From the NCBI GenBank assembly GCA_958428235.1, contig CAUAFG010000004.1, positions 66,644 to 130,643 of the forward strand: a DNA stretch of 64,000 nt. The letters run 5' to 3'. This DNA is from Faeciplasma sp900553675. GTDB taxonomy: Bacteria > Bacillota > Clostridia > Oscillospirales > Ruminococcaceae. The notes under the pieces were generated by a model that did no database searches, was not told the origin of the DNA, and was given only the letters and a program-made list of their open reading frames with translations. Position numbers and translations under genes: made by a program. Of the stretch, positions 22,745 through 31,616 are shown one piece after another (within the stretch, counting starts at the first letter, position 1; every line of letters begins with the position of its first letter).

Positions 22745-24739
22745 TTATTCGCCGTCAAAGGCTTTGATTACCTCACTGCCCTTGCGCACAAACGCTATGT
22801 ACTCGCTGACCTCAGCCTTAACCGCAACCGTCTGCCCGCCCGCGTATTCGCGCTTGTCGTTTTCGCGATTGCCAACGCGCACCCATTCACCTTCGGGGAG
22901 ATATACTTCGCGCTCGGTCTGACCCTCGTTGTAAATCGGAGCAAACAGAATGTCCGAGCCGTACATATACTGGTCCCAGAGCGTGTAGCAAAGCTCGTCC
23001 TGCGGGAACTCAAAGAACATCGGGCGCATCATCGGCGCGCCGTTTTCGTGGGCGTCTTTGGCAAGACTGAGGGTGTAATCGCGGAGCTTTATTCTTGTCT
23101 CAATCAGCTTTTTCAGCACGGGATAATTCTCCTCGCCAAAGTGCCAGATTTCGTTGTAGCCGCCGCCCTTAACCATAACGTCGGGGGCTTCGTCAACATA
23201 GTACGACTGCGTAAGACGCGTTCCATGAAGCCTCATTACAGGGCAGAACAGCCCGAACTGGAACCATCTCACCAAAAGCTCGCGGAAGCTTGCCGATTCG
23301 GTGTCGCCGAACAAAAAGCCGCCGATATCCGAGTTCCACCATGGTATTCCGCACATGCCCATTGAAAGACCGCTGGTGATGGACTGCTTAAGCGCAAAGA
23401 AGCTTGACATAATGTCGCCGTTCCAAACGCACGCGCCAACCCTCTGGCTTCCGGCATACGCCGCCCGCGTAAGCGAGATGATGTCGGTTTCGCCCTCGGA
23501 TTTAAGTCCGTCGTAGAATATTTTGTTGTAATAATATGGATATAAAAGTGCAACCTGAGCGCCGTTGCCAGCGTACATTTTAAGATTTGCAAACTGCTGC
23601 GGGTGAACCTCCGGCTCGGCTTCGTCCAGCCAGAAATTCTTGATGCCGTAGTCGTAGTAGTTTTTCTTGACCTTGTCCCAGTAGAACTTGGCGGTTTCGG
23701 GGTTGGTGGGGTCGATAAAGGTTATCATGCCGAAGAAGTCAAAGGTGGGGTACTGACCGTTTTCGGTGCGGACAAGCATGTTGCGGTCGTTCATCTCGCC
23801 CCAGTTTTCGCTTTTGGGACTGATTGTAGGCCATACCGACACAACAGGCTCGATTCCCATCTCCTTAAGCTCATCCACCATAGCCTTGGGGTCCTGCCAG
23901 TACTTGGGGTCGAATTTAAGGTCGCCCTGCTCCGTCCAGTGGAAGAAGTCTATGACTATTGCGTCTATCGGGATTCCGCGGCGCTTGTATTCGCGCGCGA
24001 CGTTTAAAAGGATGTCCTGAGTTTCATACCTGCACTTGCACTGCCAGAAGCCCGCCGCCCAGCGAGGCATCATCGGAGCGTAGCCGGTAAGGTCGGCATA
24101 GGTGCGCATAACGTCGCGGGGTGTGTCTCCCACAAACACAAGGTAGTCCGCCTGATAAGCACTGTCTGCCACCCACATTATGTGGTTGAGAGTAGTCTCG
24201 CACCGTCCAGGAGCGGGATTGTTCCATAGGAAACCGTATCCCAGAGAGGAATAGTACATAGGGATTACCGACTTGGTGTTGTAGTGCTGAAGCTCGGTTG
24301 TAGTTCCCACGCGGTCAAAAGCGTCTTCCTGCTCCTGACCCAAACCGTAGATGTGCTCGCCGTGGTTGGCGTTAAAGGCGTAGCGAATGCGGTAGTTGTC
24401 GCCCTCGGTGTGAAGATAGCGCATGGAGTAGTCGCCGTAGTTCCTTGTGGAAAGAATTACCTTTCCTTTGCGCTTAAAGACAAGCTCGCCGCCCCAGTCG
24501 TTGGTGGTGGAAATGTCCACGCTGATGTCGCCGTTTTTAAGACAAGCATGCCTCTCGTTGCCCGATATCTCCGGCTGAGAGTTGTCCTTAGCGTCTAAAA
24601 GCGTCCACTTCTCGTCCGAAAGCCGAGCATTCTTAGAAGCCCGCACACGCAAGCAATTAAGCCCATAAGGCTCAATAAGAACAGTCTCATCCCGCCTCTC
24701 AAATAAAACAGAGCTATTGTTAAGGGTTATTTTGCCCAT
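22745..24739 (-). CDS. GH31 alpha-glycosidase (alpha-xylosidase/alpha-glucosidase type)
   Basis: A 664-residue intracellular enzyme without a signal peptide. The N-terminal beta-sandwich precedes the TIM barrel. The nucleophile Asp is D372 in WLDEAEPE and the acid/base Asp is D442 in VWNGDIMSSF, followed by the family's PWWNSDIGGF. The DEAEPE form around the nucleophile is common in alpha-xylosidase-like GH31 proteins, so xyloglucan-derived oligosaccharides are a plausible substrate. The start at 24739 has AGGAGG upstream. The longer frame to 24829 starts in non-conserved sequence. It probably works with the other plant-glycan hydrolases in the window, although they are unlinked. Confidence 0.88.
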   Translation of the reverse strand: MGKITLNNSSVLFERRDETVLIEPYGLNCLRVRASKNARLSDEKWTLLDAKDNSQPEISGNERHACLKNGDISVDISTTNDWGGELVFKRKGKVILSTRNYGDYSMRYLHTEGDNYRIRYAFNANHGEHIYGLGQEQEDAFDRVGTTTELQHYNTKSVIPMYYSSLGYGFLWNNPAPGRCETTLNHIMWVADSAYQADYLVFVGDTPRDVMRTYADLTGYAPMMPRWAAGFWQCKCRYETQDILLNVAREYKRRGIPIDAIVIDFFHWTEQGDLKFDPKYWQDPKAMVDELKEMGIEPVVSVWPTISPKSENWGEMNDRNMLVRTENGQYPTFDFFGMITFIDPTNPETAKFYWDKVKKNYYDYGIKNFWLDEAEPEVHPQQFANLKMYAGNGAQVALLYPYYYNKIFYDGLKSEGETDIISLTRAAYAGSQRVGACVWNGDIMSSFFALKQSITSGLSMGMCGIPWWNSDIGGFLFGDTESASFRELLVRWFQFGLFCPVMRLHGTRLTQSYYVDEAPDVMVKGGGYNEIWHFGEENYPVLKKLIETRIKLRDYTLSLAKDAHENGAPMMRPMFFEFPQDELCYTLWDQYMYGSDILFAPIYNEGQTEREVYLPEGEWVRVGNRENDKREYAGGQTVAVKAEVSEYIAFVRKGSEVIKAFDGE

Positions 24740-24914
24740 GATTATACCTCCTGAAATAGTAATTATACAATATTTGTCAAAAGTCCCGCACTCGCTCTCC
24801 ACCTGAAAAAAGGACAAAAGTAAAGCCAAGCACTCGGTATCTCTTCAAGGCGCGGAAGTACGATTATCAAAATAATAGAAGAACCGCCAACCATGGTCTG
24901 GGCGAACGAAACTA
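24740..24914. other. Upstream region of the GH31 gene
   Basis: It contains the GH31 ribosome site and a minus-strand TATAAT at 24767-24762. No convincing -35 or other feature is seen. Confidence 0.35.
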
Positions 24915-25179
24915 CCACCGAGGAACGGCAGCAGCAATGAGCCAACGAATTGCGACATCTGCAGGCAGTGAAAAGTGCGGAAAAGGAGTGAGAGGGTGAA
25001 GGGAAAGAGGGTCCAAGGGGGAGAACCGTGAGGGAGGGCGGGGGAAATCCGCACTTTTGTTCGGATTTTTGGGTTCCCCCGCCCGCCCTTAGGGTCATCC
25101 CCCTTATCCCCTGCAGGCAGTTGGACAAACATCAAACGGCTCACCCTCTGGAACAAAGTGTCCTTACATACCATCCCGC
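24915..25179. repeat. 265-bp dispersed GC-rich element, copy 1
   Basis: About 85-90% identical by eye to 52625-52889, in the same orientation. The core has nested inverted repeats: AAAAGTGCGGA with TCCGCACTTTT, and GGGCGGGGGAA with TTCCCCCGCCC. Both copies end in AAAGTGTCCTTACATA. It carries no gene that is supported. The short frames across it differ between copies. Bases 25195-25212 repeat part of it (GGTCACAAACGGCTCACC). Confidence 0.8.
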
Positions 25180-25418
25180 AGTCCGTCAGAATGGTCACAA
25201 ACGGCTCACCCGTAGGCGCAAAAGCTTCCTTCCCCTTACTCACCACACATCCAGCATTCCAAAATCTCTTCAGACAAATATCAGTATCATACCGCCATTT
25301 TATTACACTTTCGTAATTATTACAATGACAAAAAGCAATCAAGAGGTTGATATATATTAATATGTCATATTGAATAAGAGCGTTTCTGAAAATTTAGTGA
25401 AAATCTATATTATTTCTC

Positions 25419-25447
25419 TTGACAGATTGACCGAATCAGTGTATCAT
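25419..25447 (+). promoter_or_regulatory. pckG promoter
   Basis: TTGACA at 25419-25424 and TATCAT at 25442-25447 have a 17-bp spacer. The leader of about 100 bases contains a small GCG-AAATAT-CGC palindrome and ends in AAAGGAG. Confidence 0.75.
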
Positions 25448-25555
25448 AGTAAATGAGGAAATTTGGATTATTTGATTTCTGGGTTTCCAAGCCGCGAAAT
25501 ATCGCGAAAACCATAGCAAAAGTTATAAAAATCTTTTAAAAAGGAGAAAAAATAT

Positions 25556-27343
25556 ATGGCTTCACTTACCAAAAACCCCAATGTAAACAAGTGGGTCGAA
25601 GAAATGATCGCTCTGACCAAGCCCGACAAGGTTGTCTGGATCGACGGAAGCAAGGAACAGCTCGACGAACTCAGAGCCGAAGCTTGCGCCACCGGCGAGA
25701 TGATAAAGCTCAACGAGGAAAAGCTCCCCGGCTGCCTTTATCACCGCACCCTGCCCAACGACGTTGCCCGCGTTGAAGACAGAACCTTCATCTGCTCCCG
25801 CAGAAAGGAAGACGCAGGTCCCACCAATAACTGGTGCGACCCCAAGGAGATGTACGCCAAGCTCACCCCCATGTACGACGGCGTTATGAAGGGCAGAACC
25901 ATGTACGTTATCCCTTACTCCATGGGACCTATCGGATCGCCTTTGGCAAAGGTCGGCGTTGAGGTTACCGACTCTATCTATGTAGTCCTCAATATGGCTA
26001 TCATGACAAGAATGGGCGCACAGGCTTTCAAGAATTTAGGCGACACCTCAGACGACTTTGTAAGAGGTCTTCATTCCAAGGCTGATGTTAACCCCGAAAA
26101 CAGATATATCGTTCAGTTCCCCGAGGATAACACTATCTGGTCTATCAACTCCGCATACGGCGGAAACGTTCTTCTGGGCAAAAAGTGCTTTGCTTTAAGA
26201 ATCGCTTCCTACCAGGGCAAAAACGAGGGCTGGATGGCTGAGCATATGCTTATCCTGGGTATCCAAAAGCCCAACGGCGAGATTAAGTATGTAACCGCTG
26301 CATTCCCGTCCGCCTGCGGCAAGACCAATCTTGCAATGCTCATCCCGCCGGAGACCTATACCAAAAAGGGCTATAAGGTATGGACCGTCGGCGACGATAT
26401 CGCTTGGCTCAAGCCTGGCGAAGACGGCAGACTTTACGCTATCAACCCCGAAAACGGCTTCTTCGGCGTAGCTCCCGGTACTAATGAAAACTCTAACTAT
26501 AACGCTCTGGCTTCCACCAAGAGCAATACAATATTTACAAATGTCGCCATCAACGAGGACGATATGACGGTATGGTGGGAAAAGCTCGACAAGAACCCGC
26601 CGGTTCACGCAATCGAGTGGAAGGGCGAGCATGTAAACGGTCCCGAGTATGTTGCTGCCGGCAATAAGCTTGCTCACCCCAACTCACGCTTTACCGCTCC
26701 CGCAGAGAACTGCCCCTGCATTTCCAGCGAGTTCAACAACCCCAAGGGCGTTCCGATAACCGCTATGATCTTCGGCGGCAGACGCGCCAAAACCGCTCCG
26801 CTCGTATACCAGTCCTTCAACTGGCAACACGGCACCTTTGTAGGCTCCATCATGGCTTCCGAGACCACCGCAGCAGCTACCGGTGCAGTAGGCGTTGTAA
26901 GGCGCGACCCGATGGCTATGCTTCCGTTCTGCGGCTACCACATGGGCGACTACTGGGCACACTGGCTTGAAATGGGCAAGATGCTCGGCGACAAGGCTCC
27001 TAAGATATTCAACGTAAACTGGTTCCGCACCGACGACGAGGGCAACTTCATCTGGCCCGGCTTCGGCGACAATATGAGAGTTCTCGACTGGATTCTCGAC
27101 CGCTGCGAGGGCGTTGTAGACGCTGTTGAAACTCCCATCGGCTACGAGCCTAAGCCCGAGGACATCAATGTTGAAGGTCTTAAGGACATCGACACCGAAA
27201 CCATCCGCGGACTTCTCACCGTTGACAAGGACCTTTGGAAGGAAGAGACCAAGGGCATCGAGGAGTTCTATGCCAAGTTCGGCGACAAGCTTCCTAAGGA
27301 ACTTGCAGGCGAGCTTAAGGCGCTCGAGGAAAGACTGGCTTAA
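25556..27343 (+). CDS. pckG: Phosphoenolpyruvate carboxykinase (GTP)
   Basis: A 595-residue enzyme interconverting oxaloacetate plus GTP with PEP, CO2 and GDP. It is the GTP-dependent class: the P-loop is FPSACGKTN, and the family's CPCISSEFNNPKGVPITAMI and GRRAKTAPLVYQSFNWQHG blocks are present. The length is standard for this class, and the ATP-class motifs are absent. An AAAGGAG site precedes the ATG. With ppdK in the same window it suggests a PEP-pyruvate-oxaloacetate node typical of succinate- or propionate-forming anaerobes, where it usually works in the CO2-fixing direction (inference). Confidence 0.96.
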   Translation: MASLTKNPNVNKWVEEMIALTKPDKVVWIDGSKEQLDELRAEACATGEMIKLNEEKLPGCLYHRTLPNDVARVEDRTFICSRRKEDAGPTNNWCDPKEMYAKLTPMYDGVMKGRTMYVIPYSMGPIGSPLAKVGVEVTDSIYVVLNMAIMTRMGAQAFKNLGDTSDDFVRGLHSKADVNPENRYIVQFPEDNTIWSINSAYGGNVLLGKKCFALRIASYQGKNEGWMAEHMLILGIQKPNGEIKYVTAAFPSACGKTNLAMLIPPETYTKKGYKVWTVGDDIAWLKPGEDGRLYAINPENGFFGVAPGTNENSNYNALASTKSNTIFTNVAINEDDMTVWWEKLDKNPPVHAIEWKGEHVNGPEYVAAGNKLAHPNSRFTAPAENCPCISSEFNNPKGVPITAMIFGGRRAKTAPLVYQSFNWQHGTFVGSIMASETTAAATGAVGVVRRDPMAMLPFCGYHMGDYWAHWLEMGKMLGDKAPKIFNVNWFRTDDEGNFIWPGFGDNMRVLDWILDRCEGVVDAVETPIGYEPKPEDINVEGLKDIDTETIRGLLTVDKDLWKEETKGIEEFYAKFGDKLPKELAGELKALEERLA

Positions 27344-27378
27344 TCACGGTCGCCCCGATAACCACATAAACATATCCC

Positions 27379-27419
27379 GCGCCGAGGTTTGCATTTTGCA
27401 GCTTCGGCGCGATTTTTTG
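27379..27419 (+). terminator. pckG terminator
   Basis: GCGCCGA (27379-27385) pairs with TCGGCGC (27404-27410), followed by GATTTTTTG. Confidence 0.8.
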
Positions 27420-27680
27420 TACAAGCGGGGATGTCTGCCGAAGATGTCATGATTGATATAAAAGCAGCTGTTATTTTATAAAAGCATTTGCGCATGACGA
27501 AAAAACGTGTTTCAAATTTCAACATTAATTTAAAAATATATAGATAAGCACGGAAAATATCAGCTATTTTCATCTAAAATGCCAGTTTACTTTTTTAATA
27601 AAAAGAGTACAATATAAATATCGGGATAAATCAATCTCCCGCATAAACAACTGATATCTTCATAATATAATGTTCCTAGT

Positions 27681-27728
27681 AAATGTAAGGCAGGAGAAGG
27701 CTTTCGGGTTCTCTCCTGCTTTACATTT
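27681..27728. other. Isolated long perfect hairpin between pckG and ttcA
   Basis: A 17-bp stem (AAATGTAAGGCAGGAGA at 27681-27697 against TCTCCTGCTTTACATTT at 27712-27728, one G-U) closes a 14-base loop. It lies about 260 bases past the pckG terminator, so it is not the terminator of that gene. The rest of 27420-27822 is AT-rich without a gene. A weak promoter for ttcA (TACAAT at 27786-27791) follows it. Confidence 0.6.
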
Positions 27729-27822
27729 TGGGATATTTCCGTGAAAAATATGGCTTTCCCACTTTTCAAATCGCAAAAAGTGTGATACAATTATATATTA
27801 TGATTTTTTTGGAGATATTAAT

Positions 27823-28563
27823 ATGCAGAAAATTTTAGGATATATGCGCAAGGCAATTCAGGAATTCGACCTGATTCAGGACGGCGACCGCATTGCGGTG
27901 GGAGTTTCTGGCGGCAAGGACAGCCTTGCCCTGCTTTTGGGACTGATACAGCTTAGGCGCTTCATCGGCATAGACTACGAGCTTGTTGCTATCACCCTCG
28001 ACCCCATGTTCGGCGGGGTGGAGGGGGACTATTCCGCGGTTGCAAGGCTCTGCGAGGAAAACGGCGTTGAATACGTTTTGCAGCGCACCCATATCGGCGA
28101 AATCGTGTTTGACATACGCAAGGAGCCGAACCCCTGCTCTCTCTGCGCCAGAATGCGCCGCGGGGCTCTGCACGACGCTGCAAAGGCGGCAGGCTGCAAT
28201 AAAATCGCGCTGGGACACCACTATAACGACGTTGTGGAGACCTTTATGATGAACCTGTTTATCGAGGGCAGGGTGGGGTGCTTTGCTCCCAAAAGCTACC
28301 TCAGCCGCAAGGAGATATGGATGATACGCCCGCTGGTGTTCGCTCCCGAAAGCGCGATAAAGTCGGCAATAAAGCGGAATAATATCGAGATTGTAAAGTC
28401 GAAGTGTCCCGCCGACGGCAAAACCAAGCGCGAGGAGATGAAGGAGTTTCTCCGTCAAAAAGAGTACGAGGACAACGGCTTTACCGACAGAATCTTCGGT
28501 GCATTGCGGCGTTCCGGAGTAGATGGATGGGGCAAAGCGGCTGACGCCGCAGATAAAAGATAA
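27823..28563 (+). CDS. TtcA-like tRNA 2-thiolation ATPase (PP-loop)
   Basis: A 246-residue adenine-nucleotide alpha hydrolase of the TtcA/TilS family. The PP-loop is SGGKDS (29-34). The CSLCARMRRG motif and a later KCPAD cysteine match TtcA-type proteins that hold an iron-sulfur cluster and thiolate tRNA. GHHYNDVVETFMMNLF is also conserved. The family role is tRNA 2-thiocytidine synthesis, but Firmicute homologues may modify another position. The last seven codons (ADAADKR and stop) are written in the polypurine repeat starting at 28546, so the natural C-terminus has been replaced. Confidence 0.85.
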   Translation: MQKILGYMRKAIQEFDLIQDGDRIAVGVSGGKDSLALLLGLIQLRRFIGIDYELVAITLDPMFGGVEGDYSAVARLCEENGVEYVLQRTHIGEIVFDIRKEPNPCSLCARMRRGALHDAAKAAGCNKIALGHHYNDVVETFMMNLFIEGRVGCFAPKSYLSRKEIWMIRPLVFAPESAIKSAIKRNNIEIVKSKCPADGKTKREEMKEFLRQKEYEDNGFTDRIFGALRRSGVDGWGKAADAADKR

Positions 28564-28627
28564 GAGAGAAAAGAGAAAAGATGTGGAATCGCCTTCGGCG
28601 ATGATTTTAGTTGCGGCTTCGCCGCTT
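28546..28627 (+). repeat. Polypurine-ended repeat, partial copy
   Basis: It begins GCCGCAGATAAAAGATAAGA, then purines to AAAGATG, then the palindrome TCGCCTTCGGCGA, then TGATTTTAGTT and GCGGCTTCGCCGC. It overlaps the end of the ttcA-like gene, supplies its stop codon, and fills the gap to ymdB. Confidence 0.8.
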
Positions 28628-28648
28628 GTTACATGGGGAAGGAAAATT

Positions 28649-29416
28649 ATGAGACTTATGTTTGTCGGGGACGTTGTGGCTCAGTGCGGCTGCGAGTTTC
28701 TGGGAGCCAAGCTTCACCATCTTAAAAGCTTTTATAATGTGGATATAACCGTTGTCAACGGCGAAAATTCAGCCTGCGGCAACGGCATAACCCGCCAGTC
28801 ATGCGAGTATCTTACACAAATCGGCGCGGACGTTATCACCACCGGCAACCACGCGTTCAAACGGCGTGAATCGGTGGATATCTTTGAGGAGGTTCCGCAC
28901 CTTGTGCGCCCCGCAAACTATCCCGATGGGGTTATCGGCAGGGGAGTGTATGAGCTGGATATGGGCAGATGCCAAGTGGCGGTTGTAAACCTGATGGGCA
29001 TAGTCTATATGGAGCCGCTCGGCAACCCGTATCAGACGATGGATAAGCTTTTGGAGGATATTTCCACCCCTAATATAATAGTGGACTTCCATGCCGAAGC
29101 CACCGCCGAAAAGAAGGCGATGGGCTATTACCTCGACGGCAGAGTGACAGCAGTCTTGGGCACACATACCCATGTTCAGACCGCCGACGAGCAGATTTTA
29201 GCGGGCGGCACGGCATATATAACCGATACGGGCATGACGGGTCCGGAGGAATCGGTGCTGGGCGTTGCCAAGGAACTTGCAATAGAAAAACAGCGATTGA
29301 ACTTTCCGACAAGATTCGTCGAAGCGTCTACCCCCTGCTTTATCAATGCAGTAGTAGTAGATTTCGACGAAAAGACCGGCAGAGCAAGGAGTATTGAGAG
29401 GGTAATCGCAAGATAA
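28649..29416 (+). CDS. ymdB: YmdB-type metallophosphoesterase (TIGR00282)
   Basis: A 255-residue protein starting MRLMFVGDVVAQCG. The metal-binding motifs are GDV, VNGENSACGNG, TGNHAFKR, VDFHAEATAEKKAMG and GTHTHVQTADE, as in the YmdB family. B. subtilis YmdB is a cyclic-nucleotide phosphodiesterase that affects biofilm, motility and RNA turnover. The ATG at 28649 follows GGGGAAGGAAA. The longer upstream frame reads through the repeat and was rejected. Confidence 0.92.
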   Translation: MRLMFVGDVVAQCGCEFLGAKLHHLKSFYNVDITVVNGENSACGNGITRQSCEYLTQIGADVITTGNHAFKRRESVDIFEEVPHLVRPANYPDGVIGRGVYELDMGRCQVAVVNLMGIVYMEPLGNPYQTMDKLLEDISTPNIIVDFHAEATAEKKAMGYYLDGRVTAVLGTHTHVQTADEQILAGGTAYITDTGMTGPEESVLGVAKELAIEKQRLNFPTRFVEASTPCFINAVVVDFDEKTGRARSIERVIAR

Positions 29417-29520
29417 GCGGCAAAGCCGTCCCGACGGCGGGAGCCAAGCGGCGCAAGCCGCAAAAATCGCCGCGTCAAGCGGCACCGCTACTTTTCTCTC
29501 TTCACTTTTCACTAAAAACT
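29417..29520. repeat. Palindrome-rich spacer after ymdB, diverged repeat copy
   Basis: GCGGCAAAGCCG, GCGGCGCAAGCCGC and GCGTCAAGCGGC units are followed by a pyrimidine tract CTACTTTTCTCTCTTCAC. This resembles the polypurine repeat in inverse orientation but is clearly diverged. Bases 29521-29610 show nothing further. Confidence 0.5.
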
Positions 29521-29610
29521 GTGGGGAAAAGCTACAAATCGGAAATTACCGACAATCCATCAAAAGCACAATTCTTTCATATCTCTTAACTGCGGTGCAA
29601 GCCGTCCCCC

Positions 29611-30129
29611 TCATCCCAGAAACACCCTCACCGCCAACGCCGACAGCAAAAACGCCGTAATATCCCCCGCAAGCGCAGACGGCAGCGCATGGCGGGTCTT
29701 GCGGATCTTCGTCGCACCGAAGTATACCGCAACGGTGTAAAAGGTGGTCTCGGTCGAGCCTAAAAGCACACTCGCCACCCGCCCGATAAAGCTGTCGGGA
29801 CCGTGCGATTCCAGTATCCCTTCGAGGATGGAAAGCGCGCCGCTCCCCGAAACAGGGCGCATCAGCGCAAGCGGAACGCACTCGGATGGAAACCCCAGAA
29901 AGTCGGTAAGGGGGCTTATCAGCTCGGAAAATGCGTCCATCGCACCCGAGGCGCGGAACATCCCCACCGCAAGCATCAGCATCACCAAAGACGGCAGAAT
30001 GTCCACCCCGACAAGTATGTTCTCCTTTGCACCCTTTACAAACACCGAAAAGATATCCACCTTTTTATGTAAGCCGTATAGAAATATTCCCAAAACAAAT
30101 ATCGGGATTATAACGCTTTGCAGACTCAT
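29611..30129 (-). CDS. spmB: Spore maturation protein B
   Basis: A 172-residue membrane protein with four to five hydrophobic segments, beginning MSLQSVIIPIFVLGIFLYGL. The conserved stretches DILPSLVMLMLAVGMFRASGAMD and LMRPVSGSGALSILEGIL match SpmB/nucleoside-gate proteins. In Bacillus, SpmA and SpmB are needed for full dehydration of the spore core. Its ATG overlaps the spmA TGA by four bases, so the two are translationally coupled. Confidence 0.92.
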   Translation of the reverse strand: MSLQSVIIPIFVLGIFLYGLHKKVDIFSVFVKGAKENILVGVDILPSLVMLMLAVGMFRASGAMDAFSELISPLTDFLGFPSECVPLALMRPVSGSGALSILEGILESHGPDSFIGRVASVLLGSTETTFYTVAVYFGATKIRKTRHALPSALAGDITAFLLSALAVRVFLG

Positions 30130-30728
30130 TTTTTCTCCTTTCGGGTTGGCTTTGCACCCACACCGTCGAATAAATATACAAACAGTATGCTAACGCTGAG
30201 CGATATCACCGAAACCAACAGCACGCATGGAAGAATATCCAGCGGAGAGCTGCTTCCATGAGCAAGCCTGAGCGTGGCAACGGTAGTGGGGATGATCTCG
30301 ACAGATGATGTGTTGAAGACGGTTAAAATTATCATGTTCCGCGAAGCCGTGCCGCCGCAGCCCTCCTCCGATTCAAGAGCCTTCATGGCTTCGATTCCCA
30401 AGGGAGTGGCGGCGTTTCCCAAGCCGAACAGGTTTGCTGCAATGTTCATGGCAATGGCTTTAAAGGCGTGCCCTGTTTTGTCTATGCCCTTGAAGATTTT
30501 TGACAGCAGGGGACTGATGATTCTGGTTATCAAGTCGGTAAGCCCCGAAGCCTGGGCGATTTTCATAATCCCGCCCCATGTTGCCATCGAGCCGACTATT
30601 GTTATGAAAAGACTTACCGCAGTTCCGCCGCTGGTTATTACCGCGTTGGACACCTCGGAGGCTCCTCCGTGCATAAATGCATAGCCGCAGGAAATTAATA
30701 TCATGAGCGCTAAAATGTAGTTTATCAA
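30126..30728 (-). CDS. spmA: Spore maturation protein A
   Basis: A 200-residue membrane protein with nucleoside-recognition (Gate) features: SGGTAVSLFITIVGSMATWGG, then GLGNAATPLGIEAMKALES and FNTSSVEIIPTTVATLR. The start is taken as TTG at 30728-30726 because AGGAGG ends 8 bases upstream and the N-terminus then matches SpmA. The longer frame adds 32 residues of AT-rich upstream sequence. It forms an operon with spmB. It supports membership of a spore-forming lineage. Confidence 0.9.
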   Translation of the reverse strand: MINYILALMILISCGYAFMHGGASEVSNAVITSGGTAVSLFITIVGSMATWGGIMKIAQASGLTDLITRIISPLLSKIFKGIDKTGHAFKAIAMNIAANLFGLGNAATPLGIEAMKALESEEGCGGTASRNMIILTVFNTSSVEIIPTTVATLRLAHGSSSPLDILPCVLLVSVISLSVSILFVYLFDGVGAKPTRKEKK

Positions 30729-30842
30729 AAATATTACCTCCTTGTTTAAAAAAAGTTTGAAAAAAATTATGATTTTTAGGCTGATTTGTAGGAATATGAA
30801 ACGATTTTGCGGTAAAAAATACAATATATTAATAATTTATCA

Positions 30843-30871
30843 TTGACTTTTGTCGATTTCCAGTGTATTAT
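30843..30871 (+). promoter_or_regulatory. Promoter of the AbrB-like gene
   Basis: TTGACT at 30843-30848 and TATTAT at 30866-30871 with a 17-bp spacer. TTGGAGG precedes the ATG at 30900. Confidence 0.75.
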
Positions 30872-30899
30872 GTAAATATAAAGATTGGAGGTACTTATT

Positions 30900-31142
30900 A
30901 TGAAATCAACCGGTATTATTAGAAAAGTAGACGAACTTGGCAGGATTGTTATCCCCATGGAACTTCGTAAGTCGATGGATATCAAGGAGAAGGATCCTCT
31001 TGAAATCTTTACCGACCAGGGTTCTATCGTTCTCAAAAAGTATTCCAACACCTGCGTTTTCTGCGGTGAAGGCGAAGACATCATTGAGTTTGGTGGAAAG
31101 CACATCTGCCCCGCTTGCTTCGAGAAGATCAAGAATATGTAA
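30900..31142 (+). CDS. AbrB/SpoVT-family regulator with C-terminal zinc finger
   Basis: An 80-residue transcription regulator. Residues 1-50 are the swapped-hairpin AbrB domain (MKSTGIIRKVDELGRIVIPM, then ELRKSMDIKEKDPLEIF). The C-terminus has two cysteine pairs (CVFC and CPAC) separated by about 18 residues, a small zinc finger common in clostridial AbrB relatives but absent from B. subtilis AbrB. The ATG at 30900 follows TTGGAGG. It lies divergently beside spmA-spmB. A role in transition-state or sporulation timing is likely by family only. Confidence 0.88.
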   Translation: MKSTGIIRKVDELGRIVIPMELRKSMDIKEKDPLEIFTDQGSIVLKKYSNTCVFCGEGEDIIEFGGKHICPACFEKIKNM

Positions 31143-31148
31143 GAAAGA

Positions 31149-31190
31149 TGGCTTCGGCATTTAATAATATGTGCCGAAGCCAAGCTTTAT
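31149..31190 (+). terminator. Terminator of the AbrB-like gene
   Basis: TGGCTTCGGCA (31149-31159) pairs with TGCCGAAGCCA (31172-31182) and AGCTTTATT follows. A second perfect hairpin GCGGAGCCG/CGGCTCCGC lies at 31254-31288 without a clear U-run. Confidence 0.7.
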
Positions 31191-31321
31191 TCAGGCTTGC
31201 CATTTTCATCCCACCTGTCGGAGCTGTAACGGCAGATGGGTTTCATAGAATTCGCGGAGCCGCGGGTGCTTCTTCCCCTCGGCTCCGCATCTCCTTTACT
31301 TAAAAATTTAATATTCAGCTT

Positions 31322-31543
31322 ATTCAGGTACCGCTTACAATAGGCGGTTTAATAGGGAATCTACTGAAATTGTAGAACGAACCTGTCACCGTGAAGACGC
31401 ACTTGTTTCGTATATGCGAAATCAGTGCATGCTCTGCACGCCGGTATTCTGCCGGCAGTCACTGTCCTTAATGGATGGGAAGGCGCAGGGCATCGCGATT
31501 AATTGCGATAAGTCCAAGTCGGGAGACCTGCCTGAATTTCGCG
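31322..31543 (+). promoter_or_regulatory. Cobalamin (AdoCbl-type) riboswitch
   Basis: The conserved blocks of the class occur in order: GGTACCGC, TTAATAGGGAAT, GAAA with flanking CTAC/GTAG stem, AACGAACCTGTCACCGTGA, CAGTCACTGTCC, GGATGGGAAGGCG and the B12-box-like AAGTCGGGAGACCTGCCT. It precedes a substrate-binding protein, permease and ATPase set of the vitamin B12 type, the usual target. Ligand binding should reduce expression. No promoter was identified with confidence upstream. Confidence 0.93.
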
Positions 31544-31616
31544 GAGGGACTATATGCCCCGCCCGTGTGGAAGAGACTCTCAGGTAAAAAGAGGACTTAA
31601 CTGCTGTACAATACTA

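Noticed and set aside
25028..25360. Plus-strand frames across the 265-bp element
   Set aside because: They are not conserved in the other copy of the element and have no ribosome site; the inverted repeats explain the sequence better.
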